NCBI GenBank assembly: GCA_022605405.1
Contig: JABYQQ010000016.1
Coordinates: forward strand, 310,001 to 374,000
Direction: 5' to 3'
Source of the DNA: Earliella scabrosa
Taxonomy: Eukaryota; Basidiomycota; Agaricomycetes; Polyporales; Polyporaceae
Length of the DNA stretch: 64,000 nt
Shown here: in pieces, positions 1 through 11,514 of the stretch
Layout of the letters: every line of letters begins with the position of its first letter
How positions within the stretch are numbered: the stretch's first letter is position 1
Position numbers and translations under genes: made by a program
The notes under the pieces: model-generated
The model's database searches: none
What the model was told of the DNA's origin: nothing
The model's input: the letters and a program-made list of their open reading frames with translations, nothing else

Positions 1-366
1 CGTGCTCATCAACATCCCTGTAGTACGCTTGGTTCCACGTCATCTTCGCGATTGGTGCTATGTATGTTGCGATGCTCCTGACAGACTGGTATGTGATGTC
101 TCCTCGTTTGTCTGTCATGATGCTCACCTGAATTCTTTCACAGGAACGTCGTGAAGCCCGACTCGAACCCGAACCACGAGCAAGACGTCTACATCGGGCG
201 CTCCGAGGTTGCCATGTGGATGCGCGTCGTGTCGAGCTGGGTCTGCATGCTGCTCTACATCTGGAGCTTGCTGGCGCCAGTGATCATGCCTGACAGGTAT
301 GTGTCTATGTCGTCCATGTCAGTCTGCCGCTGACCAGGCCTTGTACTAAGGTTTGGCGATTACTGA
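1..366 (+). CDS. SERINC/TMS1 family membrane protein, 3' end (partial)
   Basis: Only the C-terminal part is present; the gene begins before the window. Exons are 1-88, 144-296 and 351-366, with GT-AG introns between. The reading runs through a membrane segment (YAWFHVIFAIGAMYVAMLL), then a polar stretch with NPNHEQDVYIG, then the last membrane helix and the family's typical ending APVIMPDR, finishing FGDY-stop. SERINC/TMS1 proteins are multi-pass membrane proteins linked to serine incorporation into membrane lipids and to lipid scrambling; in fungi they sit in vacuole/ER membranes. The family assignment rests on the terminal W..LLYIWSLLAP pattern. The gene converges on the RAD51D-like gene, whose stop lies 126 bases away. 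Confidence 0.85.
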
Positions 367-492
367 GCTGCTATCTGCTCCCCATGGACTATTTACTACA
401 CAATACTGTACGATTGATTTGTAGAGGTTGGCTCTAACGAACATTGCACTTGAACATGATGATACGACGCACGCAAGCCACATCACTACATC

Positions 493-1837
493 TCACACGC
501 TGGTCAACAGCCCGTTCGTGATGCGGAACTGTGTCCATCTCTTGGATCGCTGCGGAGACTCATCATTACACCTCTCTATTACGTCCAGGAGTTTGGACGT
601 ACCGTAGTTCTGGATCGGAGGACCTCGGCGACGTGCGTCGTAGCGTTCGTACCGTCCCCACCTTCGGTGTCCGGGCGGTGCGAGAGCCACAGCGTTGCGT
701 CGGTCATGAAGGCGAACGAAGGTCCAAGTGCTGGTTTTCGGTCCGTCTCAAAGACCGCGTCTGGATTCCTCGCATCGGGGTTTCGTGGTCCTACTCTTGT
801 AGAGCCGTTGATGACCTGTCGGGGCACACCGAAGGGGAATCGTCAGATCGTAATGTGGGGGTGACTAGGGGAGGGCACAGACGATGACGGTGAGGCAGAA
901 CGAGTCTGCAAAGGCACGCAGCTGGCGCATGAACGTCGTCATTATCGCGTGCCCTGGCCATGGAGATCAACGTTAGTGTCTATCATCAGCTCCTGCGACC
1001 AGGTCCGCTCACCTTGGGACGAGGTCGCACTCAACATAGGACCAAGGAGAGCTGTGATCGTGTCGATGACGATACATCGAGTGACAGGATCCGTTGATCC
1101 ATACGCATGGTCACCCGTCGAGTCGCTCGTTCTCGAGCACGACTGCCGGATCGACTCCAATACTTCGTGCGCGGCCTCGATGTCGAACACGAGAGAGACC
1201 TGCAGCCTTTCCAGCGCTGTGGCCGAGTGCTGTGTGACGGAGACGCGTCAGCGTATCACTTCGTTGCGTGAGTTCGAACTAGGGACTATACCGGTCCGTT
1301 CAGTTGTTCGAGTAGTTGAGATACACGGTCCGGAGAGAACTCCCCGCTCGTGTCTATCCAGTGGATCGTCGAGTTTGCAACACGCGTGAGGTGGCGGAGA
1401 GCCACCTGCAGCGCGAGTGCCTGATCCATGATCAGTCATCGCGCGCGCTCGAGGTCGCATACACCGACCGTCTTGCCAGCCTTTGCATCTCCCGATATCT
1501 CGATGACCTTTGGAGAACGGAAACCACCCAGCAGAGCATCGACCTCTGGGACGCCACTCAGCAATTCCGGCTCGTCCACGAAAATGTCCTCATGCCGCCT
1601 CGTCTCCCGCTCGAGCAGCTTGTCGCCTCCTACCGGCGTAGCAGCTGCAATCTGAGCAACTCGTGCGAGAACCTCGCGGAACTGCTTGAGGGAGACGCCG
1701 TGTCCGGCGGGGAGTTTGGCGAAGATGGTGAGCGGGTCGTGGGCGAGCAGAAGGTCCGTCTCTGTCTTGATCCCTATGTCTTGCAGGCATTGGGCGAGTT
1801 CGGGGGTGAGGGGCGGGATTAGTTGTTGGAGTCGCAT
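493..1837 (-). CDS. RAD51D-like RecA-family recombination protein
   Basis: Six exons on the minus strand: 1837-1469, 1405-1292, 1199-1013, 953-883, 815-603, 549-493, giving 336 residues, the length expected of RAD51 paralogs. An N-terminal helical domain (MRLQQLIPPLTPELAQCLQ onward) precedes the RecA core. Walker A is GDAKAGKT around residue 120; Walker B is CIVIDTITALLG. The core closes with KPALGPSFAFMTDATLWL, which matches the KPALG-W-F block typical of RAD51D, and a C-terminal strand RWTQFRITNGLL. RAD51D works with other RAD51 paralogs and XRCC2 in homologous recombination repair. Family and motif positions are seen in the sequence; assignment to the D subgroup rather than another RAD51 paralog is inference from the linker and KPALG block. 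All introns are canonical and in phase. Confidence 0.85.
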
Positions 1838-2195
1838 CTACTATACGCGTTTCATAGAGATATGTGTTGGGAAGGGCTGGTTCGCGTCCTTCACGAGATG
1901 GTGGTTAGCGGGAGAGAGCAGCAGCACAGCCACTCATGCCTCCGGATCCACTGCTCTACACAGAGTTGGGCCCAGACCCTCAGCTTCTGGACAGCAGTCC
2001 CAGGTGTACAAGGTATAACGCAATCAACATAAGCGAGGACTGCACTCAAGCCAGCTGATGAAAGACAGGTGCCTATTCGCTACAATCATCCTCGCCATCC
2101 CAGTCGTCGTCTCCCTCTCCACAAGAGCTGCTCCATCCCGCACCTATCGGTGAACAGAAATGTAGATCAGCCGTGATAGTGTAGCATGAATCAAA
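1838..2195. other. Intergenic, 358 bases
   Basis: Lies between the start of the RAD51D-like gene and the stop of chitinase A (both on the minus strand), so it should hold the RAD51D promoter and the chitinase A 3' region. I see no recognisable element. Confidence 0.4.
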
Positions 2196-3936
2196 TTAAT
2201 TGCACGCACCGTCATCCTCGGCAGGTATCGATGATTCGGATGCGGGAGCTGTCTTGGTTTCGTCAGGGCGAGTATAACCACCGTCATCATGAGAGGTCGA
2301 CTCGGGAGGACTAGCATAATCGGTGCCAGTCGGCGAAGGCGATCCCCAATCCCCATCGTCTTCGGGATCTGCAGAACTTGCAGCGGGAGGCGGCATCGGT
2401 CCAGTGGGCGTTCCCGTTGATTTCTCGCGACTGCCTCCAGCGGAAGACGGTGCACGATCGCCGCCGCTCACGAGGAACTCCTTAATCCTCTTATCGTAAT
2501 TGTCGTTATCTTAACAAGAGCATTGAGCGATCTATCGGGCTCGCCAGTTGTATTGAACTTACTCTTCGCCAAGGCGGCGTCCCAGAGCATGACGCCGCCG
2601 AACGATGGGTACTCCTCTCGCGTGCGCTGCACGACATCCTTGAGCACCTCGATGTCCACGTAGCCGGTGTCGGTATCGGTGGCGGCACCCATGCCGCCGA
2701 TGTAGATCTTCATGTCCTTATTCGGCGCCTGTGTGGTGGCCCACTTGTTCCTGGTCTCGGTGTCAGCGTCATGTGCATCATCCCATACTATGCCACACAG
2801 CCTACCATTCGTCGAAGTTGATAGGCTGGTTCTCGTTGTTGAGCTGACAAGGAGGATTATTATCTGCCCTCTGAGGTGAGTGATTCGCCCGTCTACTGTG
2901 TAGGTACTCAGACACAAGTTGCACTCACAGAACTGGACGTATACAGCGTCGAACGGAACTGCATTCAAGACACTGCACGACCGTCAGCTGATGCATGCGA
3001 TGTCTCCCGAGCCCACATACTCTTGCATGTGCTCGTCTGGAGGGTTGGGACACTGTGGCGCCCCGCTCAGGTAGTAGTGCTTCAAGTCGCGGCGCTTCAG
3101 CGCGGCGCCATTGATGGCCTTGACCATGCTGTCGAAGTACTGGGTTGTGTCAGCCTCAATGTCGATGTCAACCCTGGCACGCAACAGGACGATCAGCATC
3201 CCGAAACCATGGTGTAAGCGTCGCGGAAGACTCACCCGTCCAAAACCGCAGCGCCGAACGGTCGGTCATCCGCATGCTCGTCCGCACCACCAAGGAACTT
3301 CCGGTAGATGAGGTCGCCAAGCACTTCCGCCTCCTCCGCGGAGGATATATGGATCTTTGCGCCCCATCCTCCGACGGACAGGGTCACCAGCTTGCCGTTC
3401 TCGTGACATGCATTGATAGCCTCTTCAAACGATTTGTCGCATCTACCGCCGTCCTCAGAGGAACACTGAAAGAATCGCGGTCAACAGCGGCCACAGTGCT
3501 GGTATGACTAGACCGCACGTACTCCGCTCATCGAGAAGCGGAACGAGTCAGGGTCTCCGGTGAAGGTGTTGATGAAGGACAGGACGACTGTGTCGGCAGT
3601 CGTTCCCTGCATGCACATGGAGTCAGGAGGACGTCCTGTATCTGGATAGAATGACGAGACCGTACCGTGCACACCTCCATCAGAGACACGCCTTCCTCCG
3701 TGCCCCAGTACCTATGCCGTTTTCGCAGTGTCAAGGGAGATGAGGGTAGAGGAGATGGGGCAAATCATGGTGACGTACAAGACGAGCTGCAGGAAAAAGT
3801 GGTACATGAGACGAAAGAAGAACCACATGAAGGAAAACAGACGCACGTTATCGGACCGAGTACCATCGAAAGCAAGAACCCCGAGCACCGCAAGGGATAA
3901 TAAATACAAACTGGCCACGATCGAGCGGGATGCCAT
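2196..3936 (-). CDS. Secreted class III GH18 chitinase (A)
   Basis: Ten exons: 3936-3847, 3786-3779, 3711-3666, 3606-3523, 3465-3236, 3173-3021, 2972-2929, 2863-2806, 2750-2563, 2509-2196; 404 residues. A signal peptide (MASRSIVASLYLLSLAVLGV) leads into a TIM-barrel that begins YWGTEEG, with LSVGGWG and the catalytic DGVDIDIEAD (the DxxDxDxE signature of GH18, acid/base Glu present), then YYLSGAPQCP and PSFGGVMLWDA. It should hydrolyse chitin outside the cell or in the wall. After the barrel (KEFLVSGG) there is a roughly 85-residue Ser/Pro/Asp-rich tail without a GPI-type hydrophobic end. Exon 2 is only 8 bases. Exons of 46, 44 and 188 bases recur in chitinases B or C, so the three share an ancestor. 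The DGV in place of DGF before the catalytic Asp pair is a mild deviation. Confidence 0.88.
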
Positions 3937-4269
3937 CGTTCTGGAAGAGGAAGGAAGGCGAGGGAGCAGATGATGTGGTATGCCTTCCGTGTTGCCGTCC
4001 CACAGCTCTTATCCCCCTCACTTGGCTCCGAACTCTGCATTTCATTTCTTCATTAAGTGAACGACGAGACGTCGCTACGGTGCCGCTGTCTCGCGGTACG
4101 GCTTTCGTGGTCGCGCTCGCTGGCAGAGAATGATGAGTGCGATTCACAGTCGCCATGCGGTCGTTGCTCACCTTACCGGGAACGAGGAATGATGTAGTCG
4201 TCCACGGCGGCAGGAATAGACAGCTGCAGAAACAGCTTTCACAGACAGTACTGCAGTCGCAAGTCGGCA

Positions 4270-4560
4270 CGATCCAACATCCTCATTCACCTTCGGGCCC
4301 GCACTTGATCTGCCTGGCATATGAGCTTTGCCAGTTACTCGCCGGCTCGGAGCAGATGTCGCACTCGCAGCCATCGCCACGGGTCCAGTCTACTACAGGT
4401 GCGTACGCCGGGCCGGACCCTAGCAGCAATACCGTACGTCAACTTCTGTGCGTAATGGCGTCGACAGCACTCACCGCGGACCTCCACCGTCTTCCCACCA
4501 GCCTTCAAGCTTTCGAGTCAGGCATCAAGCTTCAGCTTCAAGATTCGCGCCCGAGCTCGC
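4270..4560 (-). pseudogene. Possible unmodelled or decayed Cys-containing gene
   Basis: On the minus strand a coding-like reading runs KAGGKTVEVR, then after an intron-like stretch (strong donor GTGAGT near 4475, acceptor near 4420) SGPAYAPVVDWTRGDG, CECDICSEPASNWQ and YARQIKCGPEG, ending at a possible donor near 4292. Upstream the frame meets a TGA. No start or family is recognised. It could be a small Cys-containing protein with more introns than I can place, or a relic. The rest of the 3937-4997 gap shows nothing I can support; a 203-codon plus-strand open frame at 4137-4748 has no recognisable features. Confidence 0.25.
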
Positions 4561-4997
4561 CGTGCATTCCGTCGTCGCTAGTCACGACAGCGTCCCTCAC
4601 GCATGTGGGCGTGCAAACGAAGTGGCTGCATGAATGCATGACGTCTAAGGATCTAGCTCCGAGTTCTTACCCTCACTACGCAGCAGAGAACCTCCTTCCC
4701 CCGACTACCGTCGGAGAGAAGGCCCACCAATTCCGAATGGTGAGATAGCAAGGATAGCTTGCGTCGACTCACGCGCGGGTGCTTCTCACGACCTGCCTGA
4801 TGGAGAGCAAAGACGGCATGCGGGGCATGCGGGTGTCCGCCCTTCAGTCTGGACGCCGGGCATACAGAAACCGCACTGCCGCAAGTAGCTTGCCACAAGG
4901 CAAAGTCTTCCCATTGCGGCTTCCGATTAAGGGAGTGCAAGAAAAAAGAACAAAGTGCTCACATCCCACTCAAACGACCAGAGCGCGCACGGGCGCC

Positions 4998-6462
4998 TCA
5001 CCACTTCCACTTGCCCCGCCCCCACGGGTTGTACGCCACACCGCGCATATTCCACCTCCCTTCGCGCTCCTGCGTATTTCCCTCGCGGTCGATCGCGCGG
5101 CTATACACGACGCCCTCGCTCGGCACATGCTCGAGGAGCACCTCCCACAGCGTCCAGCTCCAGCGGCCCTCCTGGTAGGTGATCTTGGCCTCGTACCAGC
5201 TCGCGCCGTCGTCTGGCGAGACCTCGACGGCGGCGATCTGCACGGGGCCGCTGTGGATCGCGTAGCCCTTGACGAGCACGGAGGACGGGCCGCGGCGGGT
5301 AACGGACGCGACGACCGAGTTGACTGGGAGGGTTGTGAGCGAGGGGAATTTGCACCAGACGGGCGCGGCTTTCTCTTTCGTGTCGACCTGTGTGATACAG
5401 ATAGGTGGTGTGTGAGCGCGAGACGGAGAGGAACGAAGGAGGCGACGGACCTCTTCTGGGAGGACCTTGTAGTCGCGTTGTTGATAGAAGTTTGGAGACT
5501 CGTCGGGCGCAATTGATACCGTGTCCACCCACTTCACCCAACGCGCTCCGAGGAATCCTGGGGCGACGACGCGCAAAGGATAGCCGCGGTCCGGGGAGAG
5601 TGGCTCGCCGTTCATCTGTTCACATCGAACGTCATGAGTGGGGTAGCCTCACGAAAAGGTGAGAGGCGACGTACATCGTACGCAAGGAGCACATCGCCTT
5701 CTGGGTCCATCGCGTCTGCGAGAGGGATGGAGCCTCCGTAGTCTTTGTCGTCTTGACATGGCGTTACATGGGAAGTGAACCAGACGTGCCAGCCATGGAG
5801 CGAGGCGGGGTTGACACCGACGGTCTGCAGAAGATCGCGCAAGCGGACACCCGCCCATCGCGCGTTGCAGATGACGCCGTCGTTCCAGAGTATGCCATGG
5901 ACCGGCTTCTTCTCGTTCATCTCCTTCCGCCTGTTGCCGGCGCACTGCAGATCCGAATTTGAATATCAGCTCAACATCAACAACATGACATCGGGTACGA
6001 GGAGGCTTGGAAGTTGGAGTCGACGAGCGGCGATGTCGTTGCCCGACCACGACGCGCATGTCGTGGCACGGAGCAGACCAAGGGCACACAGATTGTCATC
6101 AAGGTCTGCTCGTGATACCTCCACTGCTGGACGTTGCCTGCCGACGTTCCTCACATCAAGAGTGAATCACATACCTGGAGTGCTGACACAACCTCAACCC
6201 GAGGGAACGATCCTCGCAGCTCCTCGAGGGTGAACGCGCGCGACCCCTGAAGACCATGTACGTTTATTGTGTACGTCGACTCGTCGAGGTCGAGGACCGG
6301 ACCATGGTTGCGGCAGTAAACGAGTTCGTCGGGGGTGATTGGGAACTCGACGAGGGCGGCGGCGGTAGGTTCGGCATTGAACGGTTCAGTGCCCTGGACG
6401 ACGAGGTGGTCCGGGTGCGGGACCTCGTCAGAGTAGTCCATCGTGTCCAAGACTTGAACCAT
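4998..6462 (-). CDS. Sulfite-oxidase-like molybdenum cofactor enzyme (no heme domain)
   Basis: Four exons: 6462-6175, 5944-5675, 5615-5451, 5387-4998; 370 residues. The start region reads [17 protein letters not shown], the classic entry to the sulfite oxidase Mo-cofactor domain. The Mo-binding cysteine lies in [13 protein letters not shown], followed by [17 protein letters not shown], the [19 protein letters not shown] cofactor loop, and a C-terminal dimerisation domain ([20 protein letters not shown]). The reaction expected is oxidation of sulfite to sulfate (or a related oxo-transfer). Unlike the animal enzyme there is no cytochrome b5 domain, as in plant and many fungal forms. I see no clear mitochondrial targeting sequence; lack of a targeting end fits a cytosolic or peroxisomal enzyme, but the extreme C terminus (GRGKWKW) is not an SKL signal. 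The first intron is long for this region (230 bases). Confidence 0.88.
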
Positions 6463-7258
6463 CGCGGGGGCCAGGAAGACACAAGAGAGAGAGATAGAGG
6501 ATTTGAGAGCTTCTTCAAAAACGATAAGTATAAGTTGCCGGAGGTCCGCAGACAGACGGTTGAGCTTAAGAAAGATTCGGCGTGGACGTTGTCTGTCTGG
6601 CAGGGAAGGGGCTCGAGCGCGAGGGCACGTCCCGCGTTACATAACTCGTGGCTTTAGTGGCACCAGGTGATCCATCCGCCGCGCTTGGTTCACAAGACTG
6701 TAGCCTGCAGCATGCCGAGGGCTGCGCGCACCGTCCGACACGCCAGGATCAAGTCGGCGTCCAAGACTTCGAGAATAGCCGTCTGAGGGAGTATTTCGGT
6801 GTGTTGAGCCTTCGGACGCCGTCGCGGCTAGAAATCGAGAGTGGCATTCCCAGGACGTTTCGTCGGCGCAGCAAGCCATTGTCCAGCGGTATCGAGATGG
6901 ATTTGCAGCGTAGAAGAGCGTAGACAGAGCAGGGCACCATCGCGAGACCTCGAGGAGATGAGGAGAAGGAGAGAGACAGGGAGAACTCGAGTCTGCGAGG
7001 CTGCTTGTTACTGTACGCGTCTTCGCCTGCATTGCGCAATCGACTTATCCCGACGTTATCGCCCTAAAATATTCCACTCGATATTCCCCTTGTCCCCTCT
7101 GCCGACTGCATGCGGAATCGCGTCGGCACCCTGGGCCTGAGCATATACCACCTCCAGCTCGTCCTCCCCGGCCAGCACTCTCACCAGAACCACGACCAGT
7201 CTTCTTCATCTCCTCACGACCCTCCCGCTACACGGTCCATCGAGGAGCACCACCCACT
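6463..7258. other. Divergent intergenic region
   Basis: Lies between the divergently transcribed sulfite-oxidase-like and DUF1748 genes, so it should hold both promoters. Short open frames on both strands here have no recognisable features. I see no TATA box or repeat that stands out. Confidence 0.4.
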
Positions 7259-7539
7259 ATGATCGGAAGACTCGTACACCTTGGCCTTGACGCTGCTCTG
7301 GTCAGCACCGTGTTGGCCGGTGTGAGAAGGTCGAGCGGATTCACGTACGTACACGTTCTCCTTCTTCTGGACAACCCTCATCGAGTATCTATGTTTACAG
7401 GGTAGAGACGGAGAAGATATCCGATCCTACATTCCGTTCTGTCGCTGATAAATATCTCGGCTTTGGGGAGACCATCTTCGACATGATTCAGGGGACCGCT
7501 GTCACCAGCCAGTACTTCAAGCGGGACTCGCGGAGATGA
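7259..7539 (+). CDS. DUF1748 small mitochondrial protein
   Basis: Two exons, 7259-7344 and 7401-7539, encode 74 residues. The start MIGRLVHLGLDAALVSTVLA and the following GVRRSSGFT match the DUF1748 family, which includes the yeast mitochondrial miniprotein MIN8 (YPR010C-A); a second conserved block is YLGFGETIFD. The N-terminal helix is hydrophobic and could span or sit in a membrane. The intron splits the Thr codon of GFTVETEK with a canonical GT-AG pair. The gene is too short and split to stand out as an open reading frame, but start, intron phase and family length all agree. Its molecular role is unknown. Confidence 0.85.
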
Positions 7540-8572
7540 TGCGGCATGGCGTGGATGCGCTATAGAGGGTTGGGTGTGTTTGGGCGTATTCTATTGGAGT
7601 ATGTATCTGTGTTCATCGGCTTTTAACCCCTCTCTATCCTCCTCGGATATATGCTCTTACGTGCATGGTCACCACAGGCAAGTACATTCTACCACCCTCT
7701 CTGCATACAGTTCAGACCGAACACGCTTCTCGCTGTGCGAGCGACCCTCATGTCGGTCCGATATGCAGGAGATGAAGACATGCCTGTTGATGTTGACCCC
7801 CTACCCACATCCTCACGCGAGTGTTCACCTCTCAGTGACTCGGCGCATGAGCATCACGTAGGGTCACAACTTCTGTAGCAGCTCATCTCATCTCTTGCTT
7901 CAGTAGCACCTACTTCAAACCGCGACATCCAACTCAACAAGTCGACATACAAGTTCGTCAGCCTCCCAGACAGCAGCTCGAAGCTTGAGCTTGACACCCT
8001 GCGCTGACATGTCGAGACCCACACCGCGCCCTCGCGCATCCACGGGCCAGGCAGCACCTTGCCAGCCTTCTTCCTGTTCATCGAGCCCGTCCTTGCGCAC
8101 ATTCCCACCAGGTACTCCTGTATGACTGATCCGGAGAAGGTCTGTCCCCGCTCCCCGCCTCTCGCGGCCCCGTTGCGGTCCATGCACGAACCTCTCGACG
8201 TGCTTATCGCCTGAGATGCGCCCACTGACCGCTCTTCATCATCGCGAGTACAATGCGGGGACGCACGTCGTGGCGCCCTCCGGTAACCTCTTCACCCGCG
8301 CAGTGGTCAGGGGAGATGAAGGCGCTGGTGGTGTATGACGATCAGGATGGGATGGTGGATATGGAGCGCGATGGACCGTGAGTCTCTTCGTTGCTAGTCA
8401 CTTGGAGTTATGCTGATGGGGTTGCAGCACTGCGAGGCCGCACTCATGTAGCAGACTTCATTGGTGGCTTGCAGCTGGATATCCGAGACAATCACGACAT
8501 ACACTTCATCGCAAGTACATTGCGAGCAACAGGACCAACTTGCAGGGGAAGACCGAGTCAGAAGTTCACTAC
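7540..8572. other. Intergenic with a possible plus-strand gene relic
   Basis: Between the DUF1748 gene and the end of the MFS gene (convergent). On the plus strand from about 7921 a coding-like stretch reads DIQLNKSTYKFVSLPDSSS and then stops; further bits, such as LPAFFLFIEPVLAHIPT near 8060 and MKALVVYDDQDGMVDMERDG near 8310, look like exon remnants with splice-like ends. No continuous model or family could be made. I treat this as a possible decayed gene. Confidence 0.25.
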
Positions 8573-11514
8573 TCAGAGCAACGTCGTCGCACACCGGAGC
8601 TCCGAGGCCAGGGTAAGGCTCGGCACCTCGACTCCTTCGACTCCTTCGGCATCAGGACCCTTCCGCTTCTTGGTGTCGAGCGCATCCGCCTCTTCGTCCA
8701 GAGTGATGACATCAGCCACGCTCGTATCGCTGCCCGTTGTGCTCTGCCGTCGCTCTTTCGCGCGACGTTGGTCACGGCGTGAGAGGTAGAGGGTGGCCAT
8801 GGCAAAGGACACTAGCGTGACTATCAGCGCACACGTCGAACGGTCATTGACGAGACGTGCAGACGTACTCATTCCAACGTTGATGCATGCCGTCGCAATG
8901 TTACCCTTGAGGACGCTAACATCATGTCCCAGTGAGCGTTCATCACTTCGAGTGTACAACATCAAGATACTCACCGCGGCTGCTCGACCTGAGGGAAGAT
9001 GACACTGCACGAGAACAAGTCAGATTGGCTGGGGTGGCAGTGAACGCAAGTGAGGGGACGCACATCGGGAGCCACGTCTGCACTACATATGCGAACATGT
9101 TGCAGCTAGCGACTACAAACGACCTCTCTGTATCTTTGATGAGCGCACGGCGCGACATTCGTCGGAGGAGATAGGCGTACTCTCGTTATCATGCCCGTTC
9201 AGTTCGTTGGCCCATGCGAGTATCAGACCGGATAGGCCGCCTGTGACCCCAGTCTGGCGAGACGTCAGCGCTGTCTATCCATCTCAGAGTCGTAGAGAGC
9301 ACGCACAAAGTAGTAGAAGACCCATCGTCTATGCGAGATGTTGTGTCAAATGTGCGTCTGCAACACAGATGGAGCCGGCAGCAAGCGTACCTCGTGATAT
9401 GCTCATACAGGGGAGATGCAGCAAGGACGATACAGGTGACCATGCTCACGGTCTACAAGGTTGACTCTGTCAGCAGCGTCCTGATGTCTTCCGGCGAAAC
9501 CGTGGGGACTCACGCCAGCGAAGGCGGCCATCGTGCTCGGACGATGTCCGACCACCAAGCGTAGATCAGCGCTGGGGGTGCACGTCTCGTCAGAACAGAG
9601 CATTCTTTCGTTTGACAATGTGCGCACTTGTGACGACCTGTACGGCTTGGATCCCGAGTGGGTAGGTATTGATCTGGCCGACGGTGAACACTTGACGCTC
9701 GGGTGTGTTGAAGCTCTTCAACCTGAGCACAGCATGAATGTCGATGTGGCACATGGAAATAGGTAGTAGAAACCGACCAGAATATCATGGACGTCGCCGG
9801 CCCGCCCCCGTTGTTGAACTGATAGAAGTGGTGAGGGTGAGTCTGGGGGGAAGCACCGTGGACGCGATAACGTTAACCCACTAAGACATATACTGGAGAT
9901 AGAGACGGAGAATGTCAGCACGTAGCGCGATGGCTGAACAGAAGATTGCTCACGAGGTACGAGCGTGTAAATGTGCCACGTCGTGAAGAAACCTATGACC
10001 TGCCGGTCTGGGTTCAGCCCAACTCAAAGCACGACTCCAGCCTCATGTGGCGCGGCGAACATACCTTCTTCCTTGTGAAGGGAGCAGGGGGCTTCCGCCC
10101 GATTTCTGCCATGCGACGCTTACCGATGTCGAGCTGCTCCTGAGTGTAGAATATCGAGGGTCGAGTGTTGGAAGGCAGGTCTACCACAGTATGGCACGCA
10201 ATAAGAGAGCGAAAGAGAACCGCCCTCGAGACACATACCAGGCATGATGACGTATCCAAGCAGAGCAATGGGAACCGTTATGATCCCGTCGATGATGAAG
10301 AGCCCTGTAACGGCCTGGTATCAGCCGCCATGGAAGGTCGCTATTAGTAGCGGGACTTACACTTCCATCCCGCAAGGCCATAGACTCCGTTCAATCCATT
10401 GTATGCGCCCTGAAGGAGTCGGACTTAGCACTAGTCCTTCGCCAAGACGGGTCATTACCAACCGTTTGGAGGAAGCCACTGAACATCGGACCAAGCGCGC
10501 TTGCAGTCTAAGGAGATGTTAGCGTATAGTCTGACATAGAAGGTGCAATCGCATACGTGAAAGATGCATGCCCGTTTACCCAGTTCATCGCCCTTGTACC
10601 AACTTCCGATGACGTACTGAATGGCTGGATAAAACGTGGACTCTGCGAGACCTAGAGAAGGGATTCATACTGGAGAACAGCTGATGCAGTACGAGAAACA
10701 GCCAACGCACCAACGAAGAATCGAACAGCAACCAGGGTCTCAAAGTTCTTCGCGCTAGCAAGGACCATGGTCAAGACGCTCCATATGACCTCCATGGTAG
10801 GTATCTGCACGATTCAGTCGCATTGGCAACGTGATTCTTAGCTGGGTTGGAAACCGGTCACGCACCCATAACGAAGGTCGGATCCTCGTGATAAGCATAC
10901 TAGCGAGAACGCACTTAGCATGAATGAGCCATATGCGGCGCGTGAATGCACTTACTTCGATGGGATCTGCCCGATGACATAGCCACATGTCCACGCTGTG
11001 GTAATGTAGTTGAGCTGATTACCATGCCTGTCTAACTGTGAGATAGAGATAGCAGACGCGATGAGCCGTTCCTACAATCCGAGGCTACAGGAGTGTCAGC
11101 CTGGGCCCATGACTCGAACAGCAACCGCGACTCACTCTTCTTGCATCCCAGACACATATGCGTTCTACAAAAACACCGTTAATCATCACGTATTAGACAG
11201 GAGACCCGCTATGATTCGAAACTGACAGTGATGTTCTGCTGGTCGAGGTACGTGCAATCGACAACCCATCAGCTTCAGAAGCCAACCACGTGAGAAGAGG
11301 GTAGGATACTCATTTGCTGAAGTATGATAGCGCTGCGTATGTGAGAAGGCAGGCATCAAGCTTGAAGAGGAAACGACGTTCGTCCGCCGGTTTGTCCCAT
11401 GTGTCCCTGCAGGACTTGACGTGAGCGACCATTGCGAGCGGGAACGCTTTCGGAAACGCACCAGATGTACGACGTCCATGGTCGACTGTCGGACTTGGAC
11501 TTCTGAATAGTCAT
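8573..11514 (-). CDS. MFS permease, allantoate/vitamin (Liz1/Seo1/Vht1-like) type
   Basis: I count about 24 exons. The first four are 11514-11462, 11406-11314, 11251-11227 and 11164-11136; the last ends at 8573. In order the motifs are DKPADERRFLFKLD, YFSKYLDQQNITNAYVSGMQ (helix 1), GNQLNYITTAWTCGYVIGQI, NMLITRIRPSLW, IPTMEVIWSVLTMVLASAK, RFFVGLAESTFYPAIQYVIG, a central loop EQLDIGKRRMAEIGRKPP, FNTPERQVFTVGQINTYPLG, AVQVVTTLIYAWWSD, GVTGGLSGLILAWANE, ERSFVVASCNMFAYVVQTWL and VIFPQVEQPR, then a charged cytosolic tail. This is the anion/vitamin-type MFS subgroup that imports small acids such as allantoate, nicotinate, pantothenate or biotin; the substrate cannot be read from sequence. One intron (11313-11252) fits only as AT-AC. 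The junctions after GMQEE, and near 10340 (after GLAGWK), are not resolved by canonical sites. An upstream in-frame ATG at 11538 is possible. Confidence 0.85.
11252..11313 (-). other. AT-AC intron in the MFS gene
   Basis: The exon ends AGC AA and the next begins G TAC CTC GAC, giving SKYLDQ, the invariant start of helix 1 in this permease group. The 62 bases removed begin ATGAGTATCC and end GATTGCAC. Without removal the frame meets TGA at once, and no GT-AG pair restores it. The 5' end looks like GTGAGT with its first G changed to A, and a CTGAT branch-site-like motif lies about 20 bases from the 3' end, so it looks like a U2-type AT-AC intron. Confidence 0.6.

Noticed and set aside
4137..4748. 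203-codon plus-strand frame
   Set aside because: No start context, motif or neighbours; overlaps a more coding-like minus-strand reading.
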